The notes under the pieces are model-generated. The model did no database searches, was not told where the DNA came from, and saw only the letters and a program-made list of their open reading frames with translations. Positions 7,913 through 17,072 of a stretch of DNA of 64,000 bases are shown here, in pieces. The stretch is from Enterococcus sp. MMGLQ5-1 (GTDB taxonomy: Bacteria > Bacillota > Bacilli > Lactobacillales > Streptococcaceae), in assembly GCF_013155265.1 (NCBI RefSeq), contig NZ_JABJXU010000001.1, forward strand, positions 124,001-188,000. Reading direction: 5' to 3'. How positions within the stretch are numbered: the first letter of the stretch is position 1; every line of letters starts with the position of its first letter. The position numbers and the translations under genes were made by a program.

Positions 7913-9265
7913 ATGGAATTTATCAATTTAATCCGTGACTTTTTATGGGATTATATTATCATTGCTTTATTAATTTTTGCGGGACTTTTCTTTTCATTTC
8001 AAACAAGATTTGTTCAATTTCGTAAGCTAAGGGAGAGCTTTAAATTAACTTTCGGTAACATTAGCTTCAGAGGTGCAAAAGCAGGTGAAGAAGGAATGAC
8101 CTCCTTTCAATCGTTAATGACTTCGATTGCTGCACAGATTGGGACAGGAAATTTAGCTGGTGTAGCGACAGCTATGGTCTTAGGTGGTCCAGGCTCTGTT
8201 CTTTGGATGTGGGTGAGCGCACTTTTGGGTATGGCAATTATTTATGCAGAAGCTACGCTTGCGCAAACCTACCGTGAGAAGCGTGGTAATGAAATTGTGG
8301 GTGGTCCAGTTTATTATATTAAAGCCGCTTTTAAGGGCCGACTTGGTCGTTATTCGGCAATTATTTTTTCGGTATTATTAATTTTAGCGCTTGGTTTTAT
8401 GGGAAATATGGTGCAATCAAATTCAGTCGGTCAAGCGATGCAAGCTGCATTTGGTATTTCACCTATTATTACTGGTATTATTCTAGGCTTAGCCAGTTTA
8501 TATGTTTTTTTAGGTGGCACACAACGTGTTGCGGCGGTTACTGAGAAAGTAGTCCCAATAATGGCTGTTTTTTTTGCTGTAATTTCAATCATTGTTGTTG
8601 CTATTAATTTTCGCCAAATTCCTGCTGCTCTTACTGATATTTTTGTGGGTGCATTTAAGCCTGAAGCAGTTTTAGGTGGCGTTTTAGGAGTTGGTATTAA
8701 AGAGAGTATCCGCTTTGGGATTGCTCGTGGCTTGTTCACGCACGAAGCAGGGATGGGCTCGACGCCACACGCCCATGCACTAGCACGAGTTTCACATCCA
8801 GCTAAGCAGGGCTTGGTTGCGATGATGGGTGTTTTTATTGATACAATTATTCTGTTGCCAATGACAGTTTTTGTTATTTTAACAACTGATTCCTTGGGTG
8901 TAACCAAGGATGGTGCTTTTTTAGACGGTATTGAATTGACTCAATATGCTTATTCGCTTACTCTAGGTAGTTTTGGCTATCCATTTATTGCAATTTGTGT
9001 TGCCTTATTTGCTTATGCAACACTGATTGGCTGGTATTTTTTTGGCGAGGCCAATGTTAAATATTTATTTGGTAAGAAGGCGGTACCGGTTTATGCGGTC
9101 TTAGTGGCAATTTTTATTGCAATCGGCAGTAGCTTAAAGGTTGAATTTGTTTGGAGTATGGCTGATTTATTTAATGGCTTAATGATTATTCCAAATATTC
9201 TTGCAATGTTTGTTTTATATAAAGTGGTCAAAAAAGCGAGTCGGGAATATGATAATTTAGATTAA
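7913..9265 (+). CDS. Alanine/glycine:cation symporter (AGCS family)
   Basis: 450 residues with about eleven hydrophobic helices. AGCS signatures are present: SLMTSIAAQIGTGNLAGVATA, MWVSALLGMAIIYAEATLAQ, and GIARGLFTHEAGMGSTPHAHA. The family imports alanine, glycine or related small amino acids with Na+ or H+. Length is typical. A GAAAGG ribosome site precedes the ATG. Followed after ~80 nt by an SPFH protein on the same strand. Exact substrate not determinable. Confidence 0.95.
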   Translation: MEFINLIRDFLWDYIIIALLIFAGLFFSFQTRFVQFRKLRESFKLTFGNISFRGAKAGEEGMTSFQSLMTSIAAQIGTGNLAGVATAMVLGGPGSVLWMWVSALLGMAIIYAEATLAQTYREKRGNEIVGGPVYYIKAAFKGRLGRYSAIIFSVLLILALGFMGNMVQSNSVGQAMQAAFGISPIITGIILGLASLYVFLGGTQRVAAVTEKVVPIMAVFFAVISIIVVAINFRQIPAALTDIFVGAFKPEAVLGGVLGVGIKESIRFGIARGLFTHEAGMGSTPHAHALARVSHPAKQGLVAMMGVFIDTIILLPMTVFVILTTDSLGVTKDGAFLDGIELTQYAYSLTLGSFGYPFIAICVALFAYATLIGWYFFGEANVKYLFGKKAVPVYAVLVAIFIAIGSSLKVEFVWSMADLFNGLMIIPNILAMFVLYKVVKKASREYDNLD

Positions 9266-9348
9266 TTGCTTTTAAATGACATTCATACGCTAATCGTCGT
9301 ATACTAATGAATAGGCAATCTATTTATTTAAATCAGGAGGTTATTGGA

Positions 9349-10224
9349 ATGCAGGAGAAAAAAGTTTGGAAGGTTAATGGTTATCTAGGTTTAATAATCT
9401 TATTATTAATCACTCTTTATGGTATTTATTCTATTATTATGGGAGCCGCTGATGATTATCAGCCAGAAGTAACTAAGATAATTATTGGAATTGTACTATT
9501 ACTGATTGCTTATCTCTTTTTGACTTCTATGACGGTCGTCTCACCGAATCAAGCAAAAGTACTAACATTTTTTGGGAAATATCTAGGAACAATTCGTTCT
9601 AACGGATTATTTATGACGGTACCTTTGACTAATAAACGTGTGATCTCACTCAAGGTACGGAATTTCAGTACGAATACCTTAAAGGTTAATGATATTGATG
9701 GTAATCCAATTGATATTGCTGCAGTAGTGGTTTTTAAGGTAGTTAATACAGCTAAGGCATTGTTTGATGTTGATTATTATGATTCCTTTGTTGAAATCCA
9801 AAGTGAGACAGCAGTGCGACATGTTGCAACAAAATATCCATATGACTCAAATGATGATGCTGAAATTACACTTCGTTCAAATGTCGAGGATATCTCTAAG
9901 GAGCTTTCACAGGAGCTACAGGAGCGTTTAGAGGTAGCAGGTGTCGAGGTGATAGATGTCCGAATCAGTCATTTAGCATATGCAACGGAAATTGCTGGTG
10001 CGATGCTGCAAAAGCAACAGGCTAAGGCTGTTTTAAGTGCTCGTCAATTAATTGTAGAGGGGGCAGTTTCAATGACTCAATCGGCGATTGAGCAAATGGA
10101 AAATTCTGGTAAGCTTGAGCTTTCTCCAGATGCCAAGGTACAATTAGTTAATAATTTATTAGTTTCAATTATTTCAGATAAGGGTGCACAGCCAATTATT
10201 AGTACAGATAGTGTTGAAAATTAA
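9349..10224 (+). CDS. SPFH/Band 7 domain membrane protein
   Basis: 291 residues from the ATG at 9349, chosen because AGGAGG ends eight bases upstream; an in-frame ATG at 9307 has no ribosome site. Two N-terminal hydrophobic segments (LGLIILLLITLYGIYSI and IIIGIVLLLIAYLFLTS) precede a Band 7 domain (VVSPNQAKVLTFFGKYLGTIRS...). The C-terminal half has the QQAKAVLSARQLIVEGAVSM helix typical of the flotillin/stomatin-like group. Such proteins scaffold membrane microdomains or regulate proteases. Separated from the AGCS gene by a possible promoter (TATACT near 9299), so the link is loose. Confidence 0.9.
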   Translation: MQEKKVWKVNGYLGLIILLLITLYGIYSIIMGAADDYQPEVTKIIIGIVLLLIAYLFLTSMTVVSPNQAKVLTFFGKYLGTIRSNGLFMTVPLTNKRVISLKVRNFSTNTLKVNDIDGNPIDIAAVVVFKVVNTAKALFDVDYYDSFVEIQSETAVRHVATKYPYDSNDDAEITLRSNVEDISKELSQELQERLEVAGVEVIDVRISHLAYATEIAGAMLQKQQAKAVLSARQLIVEGAVSMTQSAIEQMENSGKLELSPDAKVQLVNNLLVSIISDKGAQPIISTDSVEN

Positions 10225-10230
10225 AAAGCA

Positions 10231-10276
10231 AAACGACCACCAGAAATGTATTTTTGGGGTGGTCGTTTATTTTTTA
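10231..10276. terminator. Bidirectional terminator between SPFH gene and copB
   Basis: AAACGACCACC pairs with GGTGGTCGTTT, flanked by T-rich sequence on the plus side and A-rich sequence on the other, serving both convergent genes. Confidence 0.9.
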
Positions 10277-10281
10277 TTATT

Positions 10282-12408
10282 TTAGTCAATACGTAGTAAT
10301 AAGGCATTAATTGCCACGATAATCGTACTTAAGGACATTAGAATTGCGCCTAATGCTGGACTGAGCACAATGCCGGCGAAAGCAAGAATCCCTGCAGCCA
10401 ATGGAATCGCAATGATATTATAGCCAGCTCCCCACCAAAGATTTTGTTTCATTTTTGAAGTGGTGTGCTTTGCTAATTTTAGGAATTGAACGATATCATG
10501 AGGATTACTTTTGACTAAAATGACGTCGGCAGAATCTACGGCGATATCCGTTCCGGCGCCAATTGCAATACCAATGTTTGCTCTAACGAGGCTCGGTGCA
10601 TCGTTGATACCGTCACCTACCATCATAACGACATTGCCCTTGTCTTGATATTGGTGCACAATTTTTTCCTTGTCTTCGGGCTTTAATTCTGCTTCAAATG
10701 TATCAATTCCAATTAAATCTGCTATTTTTTTGGCAGCACTGGCATTATCACCGGTCAGCATGACGGGCTTAATGCCCATTTTATTAAATTGATAAATTGT
10801 TTGCTTGGCTTCAGGCTTGATTTCGTCCCCTTGTGCAACCAGCCCAATTGCCTGCTTGCCTACCAGTAAGAAACTAATTGAATTTCCCTTTTCAGCTAAA
10901 GCTTCGATAGCTGCTTGATTGTATTCAATGTTATTTTGTTTTAGATAGCGTGCGTTAACAATTTTCATTTCCTGACCGTTAACTTGACCAGAAATTCCGA
11001 CTCCAGCGATATTCTTTAAATTTTCTGCAGTTGGAATATTTAAATTTAACTGCTCTGCCTTTCGAATAATGCCAAGGGCAAGTGGGTGTGCACTGCCTTT
11101 TTCCAAGGCTGCCATTAATGCTAATAGCTCTTTGCGGTGATAATTTTGATTAAAGCTTTGATAAGCCGTGACACTAAATTCACCTTCGGTTAAAGTTCCT
11201 GTTTTATCCATCATGACCATATTTACTTTTGAGGCTTGTTCCAGTGCCTTCCGATTTTTAATTAATAAGCCATTTTGAGCACCGAGTGAGGTTGAGCGAG
11301 CGGTCACAAGTGGAATAGCGAGCCCAAGTGCATGTGGGCAAGCAATGATTAGCACGGTTACCATGCGCTCTAAGGCTGTGTTGACGTTTCGATCAATTAA
11401 TAGCCAAGCAATAAAAGTAATAAGCCCAACTGAAACGGCTATATAAAATAAGTATTTAGCCACCTTATCAGAGAGAGATTCCATTTTGGATTTATCCTTT
11501 TGAGCATTTTTCACAAGCTGCATCACTTGTGATAAATAACCAGCTTCACCTGTCGCTGTGACCTTAATCGTGATGGTGCCTGAACCATTTGTTGAGCCAC
11601 CGATAACCTTATCTCCTGACTGCTTTTCAATTGCTTTTGCTTCTCCGGTTACCATTGCTTCATTAATGGTGGTAGTGCCAGAAGTAATAATGCCGTCAGT
11701 TGGCACCTTATCTCCTGCCGAGACCAATAGTTTCTGTCCAGCCTTAACAGCCTTTAAAGGTACCTTAGTAATATTGTCATGAGCATCAATTAGCTTTGCC
11801 TCATTTGGTAGTAAGGCTGCAATTTTTTGAACAGCATTGCCAGCTTTGGCAACAGCATTCATTTCTATCCAATGTCCTAATAGCATGATAACAATTAGAG
11901 TAGCAAGCTCCCAGAAGAAATCCATAACATGCTGGCTATGTACCAATATATTATTTTGAATAAAGGCATAGAGGCTATAAAAATAGGAAACGGAAATACC
12001 TAGCGCAATTAGGGTCATCATTGCAGGCTTTTTCATTGAGAGCTCCATTTTTGCGCCTGATAAAAATGGCATGCCACCATAAAAATAAAGAATTGTTGCT
12101 AAAATTAAAACGAGCCATTCAGAGCCGTTAAAGCTAATTGAGAAGGGTAAATTAATACCCATCATGGGTGATAATAGAATAATTGGAATTGCTAAAATAA
12201 GTGAGATGACAAATTTTAGTTTTAAGTTGCCCATATGCATCATTGAGTGATCCATCGCTTGGTGGTCCTCACCTTGGTGTGACATATGATTATGCTGCAT
12301 AGAGCTGCTGTCGCTCATTGAGCTTGCATCCATTTCAGACATATGGCTGTGATGCTGCATTTCTTTATGCTGCTGTCCTGTATTCTGTACCTTCTTCTTA
12401 TTTTTCAT
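10282..12408 (-). CDS. copB: Copper-exporting P1B-type ATPase CopB
   Basis: 708 residues. The N-terminal ~60 residues are rich in His and Met ([20 protein letters not shown]), typical of CopB rather than the CxxC-bearing CopA. Membrane helices follow, with actuator MVTGEA, the transmembrane metal motif CPH ([15 protein letters not shown]), phosphorylation loop [11 protein letters not shown], and hinge [11 protein letters not shown] instead of CPC marks the CopB (P1B-3) group that exports copper or silver. A perfect cop-box operator lies 33 nt upstream of the start. No copY, copA or copZ in the window. Confidence 0.95.
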   Translation of the reverse strand: MKNKKKVQNTGQQHKEMQHHSHMSEMDASSMSDSSSMQHNHMSHQGEDHQAMDHSMMHMGNLKLKFVISLILAIPIILLSPMMGINLPFSISFNGSEWLVLILATILYFYGGMPFLSGAKMELSMKKPAMMTLIALGISVSYFYSLYAFIQNNILVHSQHVMDFFWELATLIVIMLLGHWIEMNAVAKAGNAVQKIAALLPNEAKLIDAHDNITKVPLKAVKAGQKLLVSAGDKVPTDGIITSGTTTINEAMVTGEAKAIEKQSGDKVIGGSTNGSGTITIKVTATGEAGYLSQVMQLVKNAQKDKSKMESLSDKVAKYLFYIAVSVGLITFIAWLLIDRNVNTALERMVTVLIIACPHALGLAIPLVTARSTSLGAQNGLLIKNRKALEQASKVNMVMMDKTGTLTEGEFSVTAYQSFNQNYHRKELLALMAALEKGSAHPLALGIIRKAEQLNLNIPTAENLKNIAGVGISGQVNGQEMKIVNARYLKQNNIEYNQAAIEALAEKGNSISFLLVGKQAIGLVAQGDEIKPEAKQTIYQFNKMGIKPVMLTGDNASAAKKIADLIGIDTFEAELKPEDKEKIVHQYQDKGNVVMMVGDGINDAPSLVRANIGIAIGAGTDIAVDSADVILVKSNPHDIVQFLKLAKHTTSKMKQNLWWGAGYNIIAIPLAAGILAFAGIVLSPALGAILMSLSTIIVAINALLLRID

Positions 12409-12438
12409 TTTTGTCCTCCTTATTAATCCACATCATTA

Positions 12439-12454
12439 GTTTACAACTGTAAAC
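12439..12454 (-). promoter_or_regulatory. cop box (CopY-type operator) upstream of copB
   Basis: GTTTACA-AC-TGTAAAC: a palindrome with perfect 7-base arms containing TACANNTGTA, the core bound by CopY-type copper-responsive repressors in lactic acid bacteria. It lies just upstream of copB in the expected promoter zone. Confidence 0.85.
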
Positions 12455-12555
12455 TTATAAAAGCAAATATTTGTCATTATAAATTAAATAATTAATAATA
12501 AGATAAGCACTGAATTAAAGTAGAAGTAATTTTTGAATATTTTAGGAGGCTAGGA

Positions 12556-13593
12556 ATGGTAAGCATAGTAGATGAGTTGCAAATAAAGGGCTTAAAATTA
12601 AAAAATAGGATTGTGATGCCACCGATGTGTCAGTATTCCTCGCTAGCAGAGGATGGTCAAGTAACGGACTGGCATCTCCAGCATTATGCTTCTCGTGCTG
12701 TTGGTGGGGCCGGTCTAATTATCATTGAAATGACAGATATTGAGCCCGATGGTCGTATTACAAACCATGATTTAGGCTTATGGTCGGATCAGCAAATTGC
12801 TGGCATTAAAAAAATCGTAGCTGCTTGCCATCAATATGGTGCAAAAGTTGGGATTCAAATTGCTCATGCGGGTCGTAAGGCATTAGATGCCCAAGTACCT
12901 GTATCTGCTTCACCAATTGCCTATGATGATGCTTCAAAAATACCAAGAGAACTATCGACGTCAGAAATTGAAGCTATGGTTGAAAAATTTGGTCAGGCAG
13001 CTCGTCGTGCTGTGGCAGCTGGTGTTGATACAATTGAAATTCATGGGGCACATGGTTATTTAATTCATCAATTTCAATCTCGTTATACTAATCATCGAAA
13101 AGATATTTATGGTCAGAAATTGTCGTTATTTGGTAGCCAAGTAGTTGCTAGAGTTAAGCAGGAATTACCCAGCTCAATGCCATTAATTATGCGGATTTCA
13201 GCGATTGAATATGTTGAAAATGGATATGGTCTATCAGAAAGTCTTGATTTTTCGGCGGATTATCTTGCTGCTGGTGTAGATGTGTTTCATATTAGCTCTG
13301 GTGGCGAGGGACCAATTGGTAGCGGTGGTCAGCCCGGTGTGCATGCCGGATATCAGGTACCATTTGCCCAAGCTTATAAAGAAAGATTTGATATTCCAGT
13401 AATTGCAGTAGGCAAATTGTCAGATTATCAGCTAGCAAATGCAGTCATTGGTAATGAAGCGGCCGATTTGATCGCTGTTGGACGAGGTATGCTGCGCAAT
13501 CCATATTGGGCGTTAGCAATGGCTGATCAATTAAAAGATAGTCATTTTGTACCAAAACAGTATGAACGCGCATTTTCAAGACATCTGAAATAG
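12556..13593 (+). CDS. namA: Old-yellow-enzyme family NADPH dehydrogenase (YqjM/NamA-like)
   Basis: 345 residues, FMN-binding TIM barrel. It has the YqjM-type N-terminus with MPPMCQYSS (Cys25 and Tyr27 of the flavin/substrate site), the substrate-binding IHGAHGYLIHQF motif, and the C-terminal phosphate-binding ADLIAVGRGMLRNPYW. Enzymes of this class reduce activated C=C bonds of enals, enones and nitro compounds with NADPH. TTTTAGGAGGCTAGGA gives a strong ribosome site. A glyoxalase I gene follows 65 nt downstream, which suggests a shared detoxification role. Confidence 0.93.
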   Translation: MVSIVDELQIKGLKLKNRIVMPPMCQYSSLAEDGQVTDWHLQHYASRAVGGAGLIIIEMTDIEPDGRITNHDLGLWSDQQIAGIKKIVAACHQYGAKVGIQIAHAGRKALDAQVPVSASPIAYDDASKIPRELSTSEIEAMVEKFGQAARRAVAAGVDTIEIHGAHGYLIHQFQSRYTNHRKDIYGQKLSLFGSQVVARVKQELPSSMPLIMRISAIEYVENGYGLSESLDFSADYLAAGVDVFHISSGGEGPIGSGGQPGVHAGYQVPFAQAYKERFDIPVIAVGKLSDYQLANAVIGNEAADLIAVGRGMLRNPYWALAMADQLKDSHFVPKQYERAFSRHLK

Positions 13594-13658
13594 AGATGTC
13601 CAAAGTTAAATGGTATAATGAGCATTGTAGAATTGTTCAATAATGGAGGAATATAGTT

Positions 13659-14033
13659 ATGAAAATGGCACATACATGTTATCGTGTAAAGAATTTAGAG
13701 GCTTCACTCACCTTTTATCAGGCAGCATTTGGTTTTTCAGAGGCTAGAAGACGAGATTTTCCAGAGCAAAAATTTACCTTGGTTTATTTAACCTTGCCTA
13801 ATGATAATTATGAACTTGAATTGACTTATAATTATGAAAGCGATGGTTATGATTTAGGTAATGGCTACGGTCATATTGCGATTGCAGTTGAGGATTTAGA
13901 ACATCAGCATCAGCTACATTTAACTAGTGGTTATGAGGTTACTGATTTAAAAGGCCTACCCGGCACAGCCCCATCGTATTACTTTATTAAGGATCCAGAT
14001 GGCTATCAAATCGAAGTGATTCGAGCAAAATAG
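13659..14033 (+). CDS. gloA: Lactoylglutathione lyase (glyoxalase I, VOC family)
   Basis: 124 residues, single-domain VOC protein. The four metal ligands of GloA are present: His5 (AHTCYRV), Glu54 (LELTYN), His72 (YGHIAI) and Glu119 (GYQIEVI). GloA isomerises the hemithioacetal of methylglyoxal and a thiol to a lactoyl thioester; in Firmicutes the thiol may be glutathione, bacillithiol or another. AATGGAGG precedes the ATG. It follows the OYE gene on the same strand. Confidence 0.93.
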   Translation: MKMAHTCYRVKNLEASLTFYQAAFGFSEARRRDFPEQKFTLVYLTLPNDNYELELTYNYESDGYDLGNGYGHIAIAVEDLEHQHQLHLTSGYEVTDLKGLPGTAPSYYFIKDPDGYQIEVIRAK

Positions 14034-14117
14034 TCAATAGTAGCTAAAGAATTTAAAATTAATTAAAAAAAGAAATCAAGGATTACCTTTATTTCAAACT
14101 TTAATCATTTATTGGTT

Positions 14118-14430
14118 CAATGTCAAATTGAACTGATTTAACTAAAATGTTCAATAGGGCTGTTAGGCGGTTATCTTCGGATGACTGCCTTATTAGTGTA
14201 GTGGTGTTCAAGCTGAACTGGCTGCTATAGCTTTGGAAATACTTCTAAATTATGCGCCACACTTTATGTCATGCGGATTGCCTGATGTTTCTCGGAAACA
14301 AATCCAGATTCCAGGCTTCATCGCTGATTTATTGTGAAATTGGTATTGTTTTCCCAAAATATTAGATTATCTGCAAATAGAAGTGTGATTTCATTTTAGG
14401 AAGCCATACCATTTTTATCATTTTAAGAGA
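14118..14430. repeat. Dispersed intergenic repeat family E, copy 1
   Basis: Starts CAATGTCAAATTGAACTGAT and ends TTTTTATCATTTTAAGAGA. It is alignable by eye along most of its length with 40989-41200, including the shared CTAAAATG.TCAATA.GGCTGTTA block, the ATA(T)TTCTAAATTA block and the right end. The interior contains GATGTTTCTCGGAAACAAA, the hairpin that is also the core of the 61-bp array at 30.3 kb. No coding frame. Confidence 0.75.
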
Positions 14431-14436
14431 AAAAAA

Positions 14437-14792
14437 GAGGCTGGGACAAAAAGTCCTAACCCCCCTTCGTATTGTTCGTAAATTATAGGCTTTCTCTCTC
14501 AAAACTGTTCAAATAGATACGTCATCCGGTCAGACAGAAAGCGTCTGATCGAATAAACGAATGACTCGTCTATTTTTCACAGTTTTAATCAGAGAGAGGA
14601 AGCACTTTGGTTTACAGGCTTTCTCTCTCAAAACTGTTCAAATAGATACGTCATCCGGTCAGACAGAAAGCGTCTGACTGAATAAACGAATGACTCGTCT
14701 ATTTTTCACAGTTTTAATCAGAAAGAGTAAGCACCTTGTTTTACGAGGCAATTTAGCATATTTTCTACGTCGTTAAACGTCTTTTGTTCCAT
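14437..14792. repeat. Nested intergenic repeat, locus B (shell plus two tandem inner units)
   Basis: Left shell arm GAGGCTGGGACAAAAAGTCC at 14437, right shell CGTCGTTAAACGTCTTTTG ending about 14792. Inside are two 123-nt palindromic units (14487-14609 and 14616-14738, period 129) that are almost identical to each other. Convergent to ppk, so it may also end transcription. Confidence 0.9.
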
Positions 14793-14857
14793 CGCTTCTA
14801 TTACAGAGCCAATTTGTCGACTGTCTGGGTAGACCATCAATTAGGTCTCTTTTTAAA

Positions 14858-17014
14858 TTAACTATTTTGCCCAATATTTTTTAAACGATTTTGAATTCTT
14901 TTAAAAAATGGTGCTCGTTTAGTGCTCGCTATTAAAAGCTTATCTTTTTTTTCAATTGCAAGTGTCATAAATTTTTCTTGTGCATTAGTTTGCTGATTAT
15001 CTGAGGTAATGCGTTGATATTGACCATCAGCATGTAATTGGTGGGCTTCATTATTATCGGCCAGCCAAATTGTTAATGCTTGGATGATTTCCTGCTTAAT
15101 ATCTTGATTTAAGATTGGAAATGAAATTTCGATGCGCTCATCCATATTTCTCGTCATCATATCTGCTGAAGAAAGATAAATGCGCTCTTCACCGTTGTGC
15201 TTAAAATAATAAATTCGGCTGTGTTCAAGGAAGCGACCAACAATACTGATAACGCGAATATTTTCACTGTAACCAGCTAAATTAGGTCTTAGACAGCAAG
15301 CACCACGAATGATTAAATCAATTTTGACACCTGCATTGCTAGCTTCATAAAGCTTTTCAATTAACGCCCGATCGGTTAGCGCATTGGCTTTCATAATAAT
15401 ATGTCCATTTTGATATTGATGATGTAAGGCGATTTCAGCATCAATATGCTCAATCAAGCTTTGACGAATATTATGTGGTGAAATCACAATGTGGTTAAAA
15501 TGTGGTTCTTCTGAATAGCCGCTGATATAATTGAAGAAATTTGTGACATCTTCAACCATCTCAGCATTAGAGGTTAATATTCCCATGTCAGTATATATAT
15601 TTGCAGTAATTTCATTATAGTTACCAGTTGCAAGGTGGACATATCTTTTAATCTGCTGATTTTTTTTCTTAACGATTAGGGCAACTTTACTATGCGTTTT
15701 GAGGTTGCTGACGCCATAAAATACATAACAACCGGCTGCTTCAAGTTCTTTTGCCCAGAAAACGTTGTTTTCCTCGTCAAAGCGGGCTTTTAATTCAACT
15801 AATACGGTTACCTGTTTTCCAGCTTCGGCTGCTTTTTTTAGGGCAGCAACAACAGGTGAATTTTTACTTACTCGATACAGTGTTTGTTTAATTGCAATTG
15901 TGTCGGGGTCGCTTGCTGCCGCTTCAAGAAAATTAACAATTGGTGTAAAGGAATCATATGGATGATGGAAGAATAAATCCGTTTGATCGATTTTACGATA
16001 AAGCATTTCTCCATTTAAATTAGCATCAGTATAGCCATGGAAACTTGGATAGGCGAGTTCTGGAAAATATGGCTTTAATAGACTGGTTAGCTTTCTTAAA
16101 AAGGTCAAATCCAGTGGTCCCTTGATAAAATAATAGTCCTTATGGTTAAGATCTAATTCTTCTAAAAGGGCATCAGTATAGAGTCGAAGTGTTTCGTTTG
16201 GGAGGCTACTGGATACTTCAATTCTAGATGCGCCACCCTTTTTCCTTTCAACGACATAATCCTCCATTACTTCAAGCAAATCTTCGACATCATCTTCTTG
16301 GATGCTTAAATCTGCATCACGAATAATTCTAAAAAGGAAGCTTGCTTTAATTTTGTAACCAGAAAAAATTTTATCAATATGGTGGGTAATAATATCCTCG
16401 GTTAAGACAATCACACGCTGGTCACTTTCTTCTAAGACAAAGAAGCGTTCAACAAGGCTTGGAATCGGTAAAATTGCAATATGCTCCAGACCCTCATATT
16501 CTAGTGCGATATAAATATGGATTGCCCCATCCTTAATGTGCGGGAAGGGGCGATATGCATCAATGCCGAAGGGTGACAGAACAGGAAATAAATCGCGGTC
16601 GAAAATTTGCGAAACCTGATCCTTTAAAGCATCCGATAGACCTTCAACAGCTTGAAATTGGATTTGATAGATGCTTAGTAAATCCACTAGCTGGCGAAAG
16701 GTCTGATACTGAAAGTCAACCTGATTATGATTTTTTTTAGAAATTTCTGAAAGTAATTCAACAGGTCCAAGTCCAGTTTTTGAATCAACCTTTAGATAGT
16801 TCATGCGAACCCTAGTATGTAGTCCCCCCACGCGAATTCTAAAAAATTCATCTAGGTTTGAGCTAGCAATTGATAAAAAATTTAATTTTTCAAGAAGTGG
16901 CGTTGATTCATTGATCGCTTCTAATAAGACTCTTTGATTGAAATCGAGCCAGGTTAGCTCACGATTAAAATACGGAATTGGTAATGCTTTTTCTTTATGC
17001 GACATTTTGCTCAC
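14858..17014 (-). CDS. ppk: Polyphosphate kinase 1
   Basis: 718 residues, full length for PPK1. Begins with the N-terminal domain motif YFNRELTWLDFNQRVL, followed by the head domain and two phospholipase-D-like catalytic domains. The catalytic histidines are present: LKTHSKVALIV (equivalent of E. coli His435) and SIVGRFLEHSRIY (equivalent of His592), with ATGNYNEITA between them. It reversibly polymerises the gamma-phosphate of ATP into polyphosphate. It follows ppx with a 58-nt gap on the same strand, forming a polyphosphate-cycling operon. Confidence 0.98.
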   Translation of the reverse strand: MSKMSHKEKALPIPYFNRELTWLDFNQRVLLEAINESTPLLEKLNFLSIASSNLDEFFRIRVGGLHTRVRMNYLKVDSKTGLGPVELLSEISKKNHNQVDFQYQTFRQLVDLLSIYQIQFQAVEGLSDALKDQVSQIFDRDLFPVLSPFGIDAYRPFPHIKDGAIHIYIALEYEGLEHIAILPIPSLVERFFVLEESDQRVIVLTEDIITHHIDKIFSGYKIKASFLFRIIRDADLSIQEDDVEDLLEVMEDYVVERKKGGASRIEVSSSLPNETLRLYTDALLEELDLNHKDYYFIKGPLDLTFLRKLTSLLKPYFPELAYPSFHGYTDANLNGEMLYRKIDQTDLFFHHPYDSFTPIVNFLEAAASDPDTIAIKQTLYRVSKNSPVVAALKKAAEAGKQVTVLVELKARFDEENNVFWAKELEAAGCYVFYGVSNLKTHSKVALIVKKKNQQIKRYVHLATGNYNEITANIYTDMGILTSNAEMVEDVTNFFNYISGYSEEPHFNHIVISPHNIRQSLIEHIDAEIALHHQYQNGHIIMKANALTDRALIEKLYEASNAGVKIDLIIRGACCLRPNLAGYSENIRVISIVGRFLEHSRIYYFKHNGEERIYLSSADMMTRNMDERIEISFPILNQDIKQEIIQALTIWLADNNEAHQLHADGQYQRITSDNQQTNAQEKFMTLAIEKKDKLLIASTKRAPFFKRIQNRLKNIGQNS

Positions 17015-17072
17015 TCCATCTATTTGATTGATACTTGCTATTAAATCATAACGGAATATTATTATTAAAATG

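Noticed and set aside
8431-8907. 158-codon minus-strand frame inside the AGCS gene
   Set aside because: Antisense shadow of a clearly coding membrane-protein gene; low-complexity composition and no ribosome site.
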